64,000 bases of DNA, from positions 41,320,458 to 41,384,457 of the forward strand of contig NC_088300.1 in assembly GCF_032854445.1 (NCBI RefSeq), given 5' to 3'. The translations under genes and the position numbers were made by a program. The stretch comes from Liolophura sinensis. Lineage: Eukaryota; Mollusca; Polyplacophora; Chitonida; Chitonidae. Shown here piece after piece: positions 34,986-46,600 of the stretch (within the stretch, counting starts at the first letter, position 1; each line of letters starts with the position of its first letter). Below the pieces are notes generated by a model. That model worked only from the letters and a program-made list of their open reading frames with translations, made no database searches and had not been told where the DNA came from.

Positions 34986-36040
34986 CAATTTATCAACAAG
35001 AACTCTAGTTTTAATAATGACTTAGAAAGATTGTCTGTCACAATATCATTTATGATAGGTGACACCCGATTGAAGTGTGATGTGATTATAGGCTCTAATG
35101 TTAGATATTGCACAGGTTACCGATACCCAATTTAAGGATAATAGATTAACACCTCATTTCTCACCTGTGTGCGAATACAGCGGCGTTATTATGACCATTA
35201 TTTCATCTTTATATACTAGAGAAACGTTAGTAGGGGGCAAATCCTTAAGTAGAGGTCATTTAGTATTAACAATACCGTTTTTGTTGTCTCACAGCCTCAA
35301 ATCGTCACGGTTGACTGCTATCTGTCCGTACAAAGCCGCTTGCATCCTGGTTCAAGTTAGTTGCATCTGACAGTCTCCTGAAATTGCAGTAATATTCCAC
35401 CACGGTACTATAAGTAAATATAATACATAAGTGTATATACATGAATACAGGAACATCAGTGTGAGATTTTTTTAAAAATAAAAACTTCAAATGTGTCACT
35501 ACAATACTGGTATCGGGAACATACCCTCCGTCAAAATGTGGTTAAAAAAGCTCCCGTCTGCAGCGTGGCTGACCTTATCGGATAACCCGTCTTCAGTAAC
35601 GTGCCTACAGAGTCGACAATATACGGTAAATGACCTAAAATTTCCCCCATGAGTCACCCACGCCTTTGGCCTGATTCTGAAATCATAGATAGGTGTTTTG
35701 AGATTTATTGGGACGGTAAAAATGATATCGTAATAAAAACACAGTGTAAGTTTCAGCCGCAAAGTAATATTTTGTAACATTTGTTCGCCTCCAAAATGCA
35801 ATTTTAGGCGACGAAATTTTAGGTGATTTACCGTAGGTCACGTGAAGCCTGACTGGTCTTCTGCAGTGGCTCTTAGTAGGATTTACTGACTTTTCTTACA
35901 CGTTCTGTACTACCAACCATCGGCGTTGGAGACAATCCTTATTAAGAAATCGGATTACAGCGGCAAGATATCTGCACTTGCCACAAGCTTCGGGACACAT
36001 CTCAGTAGGAGTAATATGATCCATTGGTTTTCCTCGGTGA
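34986..36040. other. no gene recognised
   Basis: No domain or repeat recognised before the hexamer array. Confidence 0.45.
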
Positions 36041-37289
<1,249 letters not shown>

Positions 37290-37482
37290 GTAATACACCA
37301 AGTACATTTCGAGCGGATCACTATTTCATTTCCTTTGTAGGTCCGTGTGTCGCTCACTTTGACTCTCTAATCGACGCGTTCATATTCCACCTTCATAACT
37401 AAGAATTCTGTTCAAAATGTTCGACCTGTCATTCTGGGTCATACATGGGACCTATTCACGGGTTTTTTTTTGCTGGTTTCAG

Positions 37483-37616
37483 CGGAAAATAAGAAGACGA
37501 TGGAAGAGGAGCCTGACCAATAAGGAAAGTGAGCGTTACGCGTATCAGATTGAGGAGCATCTCGAGGATGAAGCCACTGAAGAGGTTCCTGAGGAAAAAG
37601 CTAACCAGTGTTCGTC
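37483..37616 (+). CDS. Hv1-like exon: cytosolic N-terminal region
   Basis: The acceptor follows a T-rich tract (GGTTTTTTTTTGCTGGTTTC then AG). It encodes basic RKIRRRWKRSL, then an acidic stretch with EEHLEDEATEEVPEE. Donor GTAAGT, phase 2. Confidence 0.82.
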
Positions 37617-40600
37617 GTAAGTATGGGATGGTGACATGAATAATGCGGTTACCTCCCTTTAACTTTCAGCGCGTTCAGCCAATACATACAGCTAGGTCAA
37701 GTCCAGAGGTCAAGTCGGAAGTACGGGAAAGTAGCTGTCTCAGTCAACAAATGCGTTAGTCTTTCAGTGACCGACAATCCCGTGAGCAATGAGTTCGAGT
37801 ACAACAGGACTGAATTTCTTTTCCCATGGCTTCAGCTTCGACTTTGAGTCAATGGGGTTGTCAGGTACTCCAAAAGCTGGAGGTTTACTCTGGAGACTTC
37901 GGTGAACTCCACCCACAAACCAGACCCCTACCATAACGCTGGCCGCCGTCGTATAAGTAAAATACGGCGTAAAACAACAATTAAATAAATAAAACAAACA
38001 AGTCATATAAGTGAAACATGAGTACGTGTTTCAGGGAGTTAGTGCATGGTAGACTTAAGAGTTTGTATGTAGGTTGTAATTTCATGGTTTAAAAGTGTAG
38101 AGGTTGCTACATTCTTTATAATTAAGCATGTCTCGGCCACCAGCTTTCTATAAAGTGTCAATTCTAGCGGACAGAAATTAGTGGATCTTTGCCAAACCAA
38201 AAATGTGTTTACCGGGATTAACAGGATTAACAGCGGATAAAGCTTAATAAAGACTCATGTTTATAACGCCGTCGAATTCCGTATTATTGACTTTCTCCGT
38301 GACTCTTTCATAATTAGTAAGAGTAGATTAATTGGAATTCCTCGAATGGTATACAACATGTTAAGGCATTAATATACAGAAAGAAAACTGGCTACAGGCA
38401 GAGTGTATACCTGATGTCACAATACAGTGCTAGAGTGACAGTAGCGTGTTAAGTGATCAGCTGAATGGTGGACTGGCCTAATATTACGGACTGCAGTAGA
38501 GACAAAAGTGTATTGTAAACGGCTGGCGACTCCACTACATTCGTCTGCTGTGCTCAGACGAGATGGCATTGGCGGTTCCAGACAAGTCTCCTGCGTAAGG
38601 CGCTATACTTGTACCTGTACATGTGTTCCTTTCTGATGCCTATGCGTAAATATTTACAACGAGCACCTGGAAGACTGTGTAGTTTTTATACAATCGTGAA
38701 GTTTTCCATTCGTATACAATGTTTCTGTATTAATGACTTTTGCAACAGTTCTCAATATCTGAACGGGATAAACATTGGTCATCTTACCACAATCCCCATA
38801 ACTATTCAGTCTAGCACTGTATTACTACGACACCTTGAAGAGGGGGTGTATGAATTCAAATCCAACTCATGCTACCTTCCCCTACGGTCGTATGTGGACG
38901 GTCGTGTGTTTTCTTTTGCTGGCCACCGTCATACAAGTGAAATATTCCCAAGTACGGCGTAAAACACCTATGAATTAATTACATTTTTGAACACCTTCTA
39001 GATATAAGAATAAGTCAAGATTACTGAACATTAAGTTTCTATACTTACACTATTTCCGCTTAGTATGAATCAAGTCACTTGATTAGCTTCTCATTATCAC
39101 AGGTGCCGGGAGAAGGGTAGGAATATTCTCCACAGCAAACACGTCCTCCGTACCATCGTGGCGCTCTGTATCATCGATTGTATCATGGTCATGGTGGAAT
39201 TGATTCTCGATAACACTGCTGTTAGACGTAAGTACCGGCAGTTATCGTTGTTATCATCGACTGTATCATGTTTATGGTGGAACTGATTCTCCATAACACT
39301 ACTGTTAGACGTAAGTACCGGCAGTTATCGTTGTTATCATCGACTGTATCATGTTTATGGTGGAACTGATTCTCGATAATACTGCTGTTAGACGTAAGTA
39401 CCGGCAGTTATCGTTGTTATCATCGACTGTATCATGTTTATGGTGGAACTGATTCTCCATAACACTACTGTTAGACGTAAGTACCGGCAGTTATCGTTGT
39501 TATCATCGACTGTATCATGTTTATGGTGGAACTGATTCTCGATAACACTGCTGTTAGACGTAAGTACCGGCAGTTATCGTTGTTATCATCGACTGTATCA
39601 TGTTTATGGTGGAACTGATTCTCGATAATACTGCTGTTAGACGTAAGTACCGGCAGTTATCGTTGTTATCATCGACTGTATCATGTTTATGGTGGAATTG
39701 ATTCTCGATAACACTGCTGTTAGACGTAAGTACCGGCAGTTATCGTTGTTATCATCGACTGTATCATGTTTATGGTGGAATTGATTCTCGATAATACTGC
39801 TATTAGACGTAAGTACCGGCAGTTATCGTTGTTATCATCGACTGTATCATGTTTATGGTGGAACTGATTCTCGATAACACTGCTGTTAGACGTAAGTACC
39901 GGCAGTTATCGTTGTTATCATCGACTGTATCATGTTTATGGTGGAACTGATTCTCGATAATACTGCTGTTAGACGTAAGTACCGGCAGTTATCGTTGTTA
40001 TCATCGACTGTATCATGTTTATGGTGGAACTGATTCTCGATAATACTGCTATTAGACGTAAGTACATGTATTATCGGAAGGTGTAAGACATTCAAACCGG
40101 AAGTCTGTCTTCTTACAGCGCAGGTCCTAATATCTGTTTTCAGCCGTTTGTTGTGATCATTTGGATTGGGTAGTCATGTAAATAGATACACGGAAAGATG
40201 TGAATTTTAAATTTTAAATGTAATTTTCTACTATGGAGAGGTTTAGCGAAAACCAAAACACACAGGACTATTTGTACAACATTGTACGTATTTATGAGCT
40301 TTCGGCCGCAAATGTTGCCACCATCAGATTAAAAGACCTCAGTTTTACCTGATGGCGGCAGCAGTTGCCGTGTGTTTTAGTTTTAAATTTAATCTTGATC
40401 AAAAAATATATTTTTAAATATTTCTTTGGTGCCTTGGGCAGCAGGCCGAAACATTACGTTGATACAGGAGTAAATAAAATGAGTTTTAACATACCTTATC
40501 ATGCTACACGTAAGTTACAAACTCAAATATGATTGCAAAGGCTCAAAGGATTCACGTTCCTGAAATGTTCGTTAATTATAAATACCGGACTGTCGTCGTA

Positions 40601-43600
40601 TAAGTGAAATAATCTTGTACAGGAAATAAAACACCAAATAAATAATTTTTGGCCTCAGCCCCTTTCTGAGAAACACACGATATTTTTCAGACAAGAATTC
40701 CTCTGTATTTCATTTTCACGGCTTTTGGTTTCAGATGACATTGTTGACAAGTACGGGTTGGTAGGTATGGAGGGTGACAAAGAGAGTGTTAAGAACCACA
40801 CGGCCCCCGAGAGGCACAGACGTGCGGCCTCCGGGGGGGATGGCGCGGACCACGGGTCCCATTCAACCTACGCCGTTATAGCTCACTACTGCCATTACGT
40901 TAGTGTCGCCATCTTGTGCCTGCTTACATTAGAGGTCAGTAGAATTGGAAAGAAATTGTCATTAGCCATGCCTTGTACACATTTTATGTATTCCCAAGCT
41001 ATTTATTGGTCTACAGAATACTACGTGGAGAAAACAATTTAGCACTGCTATTTTTAAAATGTTATTTCAAGTACGTGGGACTTTTTCAGTTTGGGGTAGA
41101 TCTGTGTTGTTAGAACTTTCGCACTATACAATCTTACTCAAACACTTACACTTTATTCTTGTGTGATTTATTTGTTTCAGACCCTCATTAAAATTTTCTG
41201 CTTCGGAAAAAAATTCTTCCATAGCAAACTTGAGGTAAGTCTTTCTGATACACTTCGCCCACAACTAATGACCTTTTGTCAGATATGCCACTGCTACGTC
41301 TCTCAAATGCCTATTGTTTCTCCAGTTGTAGAAAACGAGCACAGACACCTACAGTGCTAAGTGCGTTTGGTGTAATCATTGTACAAATGAGATTTCTATA
41401 TAGCTTGTGTTAGTTTGCAGTGAAGAGCAGTCATTTACTCAAGTCAAGTACTCACTTGAGAGCAGTAATATTTACTGTCATCCACTGTGAAGGATTTTGC
41501 TGGGTTTGGAGATATCGGCTATCACACCATTCGACACTCGTCATTTGTACTCCATTTTCTATAAAGAGCACTTTGTTAGCTTGTGTTTCGCCACTTGCTA
41601 ATTTTTGAGACGTTATTTTGGAGCTTTTATCGCTCATTGTCTCTTCGTGCGATCATGAACGCGAGTGTCAACCCGTCCGCCCTGAGAAGTTACACCTTCA
41701 CAGGTTGTTGTTGACCAACCATCATCTTTCGACTGGGGGATTTCTCTTAACTGTGGATTCTTTACGTGGACCGACTTGCCTTTGGAAGCCGGGATATTGG
41801 TCCGGATTTGGACGCTGTCATTAATAAGATATTATATATTTTTGTAATTATTTGTTAGTTGTATTATTTGTCTATTTGGTTCAAATATATGCATTGAACT
41901 TATTCCAGCGTCTATGTGTTTCTTTGTTTGATCTTGTTTAAGGTCTATCGCTTATTTGAGTTAAACAAGCCATATCATCCCATCTTTACTCTTTGATATT
42001 GGTACCTTTACACGTGGGAAGGTTTGCGAATGTCCGTGGCTTTCCCCCGGGCTCTGCCCGATTTCCTCCCACCATAATGTTGGCCGCCGTCGTATGAGTG
42101 AAATATTCTTGTAAAACACCAATCAGATAAATAAATATACTGGACAGCTTTTATACCGGCCATTAACGAGGTTTAATATTGATACATAGGTAATAGCATG
42201 ACTCTTTATGGGCCAGTGCTGGCTTAATCCGTTAACTGAATGACTTTATTGTTGTACAGCTTTTAATGGTTCCCCGATTACTGACGTTTGTAATCGATGT
42301 TGTTTTGAACTGTTTCCAGGTATTTGACGGCTTCGTTGTCATCGCCTCCCTCATCGCTGACCTTGTTCTCCTGGACGGAGTGACGAATGAGCCACCGCTC
42401 CTCAGCAGCGCTATTGTTAATATCTTGTTGCCATGGAGAATAATTCGTGTCGTCAACAGTAAGTATCTAGTACTATGCCATACGCATACCTTGTTAGACA
42501 TTCATTCGCTAATTTTCTCAGCATTGTACGGGATCAATTTTCCAGTGTACCTTGTATTTTGAGCGGTAGGTGTCGTGCGTATCTACGAGGTACAGTTCCG
42601 AGGGCATGTCTCGTTTGTGTAATTAGCTTGTAAAGGCGTACTCATGAACATTTCAGGCTCAGGTTTACGAGTGGGGGGAAATGGAGGGCCTTGAGTATGC
42701 ACCTGCATTTCAGCACAGATATATTTATTTATTTGATTGGTGTTCTACGCCGTTCTCAAGAATATTTCACTTATACGACGGCGGCCAGCATTATGGTGGG
42801 TGGAAACCGGGCAGAGTCCGGGGGAAACCCACGATAATTCGCAGGTTGCTGGCAGACCTTCCCACGTATGGCCGGAGAGGAAGCCACCATGAGCTGGACT
42901 TGAACTCACAGCGACCGCATTGGTGAGAGAGTGCTGGGTCATCACGCTGCGCTAGCGCGCTAAGCACAGCTATAGGCCTACGTGCTCATAACATACAAGT
43001 CAGTTAGCATCGGGGTGAACAGTCAGAATAAAAAAAAACGAATAACGTTTATAAACGCTACTGTATCGAAATTTTACCGGTAAGATTAAGCGAAAGATTA
43101 GCCCGGTAAGCTTTACGTTGATCCGTATCACACACGTGCACGTATGACCTTGGTTTAACCGTTACACGATCAATACGATCGACTTCACAGAAAGACTAGA
43201 TTTTACCTGCAGACGTCAACTTGTTGCATTCGAAATAAACATTCAAGTCCTTTTTTTTTCGCTACAGTAGCGTGTACAAACACATCGTCGGTGAATGGTG
43301 TCGCAAAGTGTAATACCAGCATAATTTGCAAGTATTTTGCTTATTGTGATTTATGTTGGCGCCAAATGCCAAGTGGCCGGTTTAAGCATAACCATATGCA
43401 AGCTCATTTATTGATTGATTTATTAATTTATCTAATTATTTATTTATTGTTTGTTTGTTTGTTTAACACTATACATAATAGTAACCGTAACCCGCATGTA
43501 ATGTTCCTGGTGGCCTCGACTTGCACTGCTTTTCGCTCTTGGCAGTCATTTAGATACATAGTAACAGTGTGGAATTGATGAACACAATGGTAGAATGTTC

Positions 43601-46600
43601 GTTTGCTTTTTAAGAATTTTGTCATACACGGTGTAGTCTGATACAATAGACAACTACTTAAACGTGAAATCTTGTTGGAGATCATAAAAATATTGGAGCT
43701 GGATGTCGATTACTTTTCATGGGTCTATAGGCATGGTGACGGGAAAATGGCCAGAATTAATAATACATGTGGTAATAAATATTGCACAGCCAGAAATATT
43801 TGACTGTGACTATTGACTGGTTGCTTAATGTGGACAGATTACAATAATGTTAATGTTTAGCGAGATCCATTTAGTGGTAAGGGATATAACAACGAATTTT
43901 TCGAAATTCTAGGTTTGCCAAAATGCAGCCTTAGTTATCTCCCCTTGGACTAGGAGAATTTTGACGCAGATCTCGGGATTTCCATTAGGGATACACGCAC
44001 TGAGATCTCTTTTCATATTACTCCACAAAATCCTGCTGCACTTTATCATGCTTAATAAAACAAAAACACAAAGAGAGTGACAATACGTCTATTAATACAG
44101 CCGTATGTTACGGGCCATTGATTAGTTTTCACGTGTTATATAAGTATACCTATTCAATGACCTCACGGTCTCAAATTTCCGTTCAATGGTAATAGCGCTT
44201 CTGTCGTTAAATTATATTCATTTATGGTAGCTCGTAATATAAAAATGCTGGACATTCTACCATTGACAAGGTGACATGTTTTAAAATACACTTTCCTCGA
44301 TTTTATCGTTAGATAGCAGGGGACAAAGACATAGATAAAATTCATTTATTTGTTTGATTGGTGTTTTACGCCGTACTCAGAAATATTTTACTTATACGAC
44401 TGCGGCCACCATTAAGGTGGAAGGAAACTGGTGAGAGCCCGGAGGAAGCCCACGAGCATCCGCAGGCTGCTGGCAGACCTTCACACGTACGGCCGAAGAG
44501 AAAGCCAGCATGAGCTGGACTTGAACTCACATTGGTGAGAGGTCATTGCGCTGCAGTGGCGTGCTAAGCCCCCTCGGCCACGGAAGCCCCCATAGATAAG
44601 AGTTTAGCACATTAGCAGGTATCTGACATCTCTCAAACTTTAGAATATCAGTGTGCAGGTCAGTTGTTCAAAAGTGTATTAAAGTTAAATCAGGCTTACA
44701 TCTTAATACAAGTATCATACTAATGCAAAGTAAATGGGCTTAAGTTCATACCAGTCTTAAGTCCTAATACGCTTTTTGAACAACGAACCATTTCAGTTCT
44801 TATATTTATCTTGTTAAGATTCGAACTTATGGTTGATTGTGACCATTAATTCAGGTTTGGTGATCGCCACTCGCGACCATGAGCACTACAAGCTGCTCCT
44901 CGTCTACAAATCCAAGAAGCAGGTTGAAGACCAGATGGATCAAGTCATCCAAGAGCTCCAGGAATCCAGGGTTAGTGTACAAATTTTGTCTTTAGTGTTA
45001 GCGACCTTCTTTCGCGAGTATGCGGGGACTATTCTTTACACATGGAACGTTCAAAGCAATTTTGTCGAGACTGACATCCATTCGATTAAGTTTTCAGTCA
45101 TGAAGTTCCAGAAGTTACCATAATGACATGAACGTCAAACATGTAATGACGACAGCAGTGTGGCTAGCTGATTGCTGGAATGATTGACTTGATCCGTGCA
45201 CCTATTCATCTGGTGAACAATATTTCTGATCTTGTGTTCTCAACATCTGTTTTAGAATCACGTGGAGAGATTGATACTTATTTGCAGAAAGAATGGAGTA
45301 GACACTGAAGAAATATCTCTGCATCAAAGTGAGTGTTTGATGATTGCTATTTGTAATATTGTCCTTTTTCGTTTTGGAGTTCAGTTTCCCAAGGTATTAA
45401 TTGATTCTTATGACATCAGTAAGTTTATTAGATTTTATTATGTCACATTACTGCGTTTATAGAACCACAACCTTGCCAGTCCAAAAATAAATTAGAGAAT
45501 CTTGGGGTCTGGTTTTTGTATGTTAATGGACAATGACAATGGACAATACGCGATGGCCTGGCACGCCTTGCTGACATGACGGGTAGTCCGGGTTTACATC
45601 TCCACAACCGCGAGGGTTTGAATCACGACATGCGTTACTGACGGGTAGTCCAGGTTTACACCCTCACAATCTTGAGAGTCTGGATCAGGACACGCTCTAC
45701 TGACGGGTATACCGGGTTTACTCTTTGACAAGCATGACAGTCTGGATCATGGCACGCTCTACTGACGGGTAGTCTGTGTTTACACTTCGACGCCTTGAGA
45801 GTCTGGATCATGACACACTTTACTGACAAGTAGTCCAGGTTTACACCTTGACAAGCATGAGAGTCTGGATCATGACACGCTGTACTGACGGATAGACAGG
45901 GTTTACACCCCGCTAAGCATGAGAGTCTGGATCATGACATGCTCTACTGAAGGATACTCCGGGTTTACACCTCAACAATCATGAGATCATGACACGCTCT
46001 ACTGACGGGTAGTCCGGATTTACACCTCGACAATTTTGAGTGTCTGGATGATGACACGCTCTACTGACGGATAGTCCGGGTTTACTCCTTGACAATCATG
46101 AGAGTCTCAATCACGGCACGCTCTACTGACGTGTGGTCCGGGTTTACTCTTTAACAAGCATGAGAATCTGAATCATGGCACGTTCTATTGACGGATAGTC
46201 CGGGTTTACACCTCGACAGTCTTGAGAATCTGGATCATGGCACGTTTTACTGACGGATAGTCCGGGTTTACACATCGACAGTCTTGAGAATCTGGATCAT
46301 GGCACGTTTTACTGACGGATAGTCCGGGTTTACACCTCAACAGTTTTGAGAATCTGGATCATGGCACGTTTTACTGACGGATAGTCCGGGTTTACACCTC
46401 GACAGTCTTGGTAGTCTGGATTATGACACGCTCTACTGACGGCCAGTCCGGATTTACACCTGGACAACCTTGATATTCTGGATCATGGCACGCTTTACTT
46501 ACGGTTAATTCGGGTTTAAACCTCGACAGTCTTGGTAGTCTGGATTATGACACGCTCTACTTACGGCCAGTCCGGATTTACACCTGGACAACCTTGATAT

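Noticed and set aside
39097-40095. Minus-strand frames over the 83-bp array
   Set aside because: They are antisense to the S1 exon copies and periodic; the sense strand has matching splice signals.
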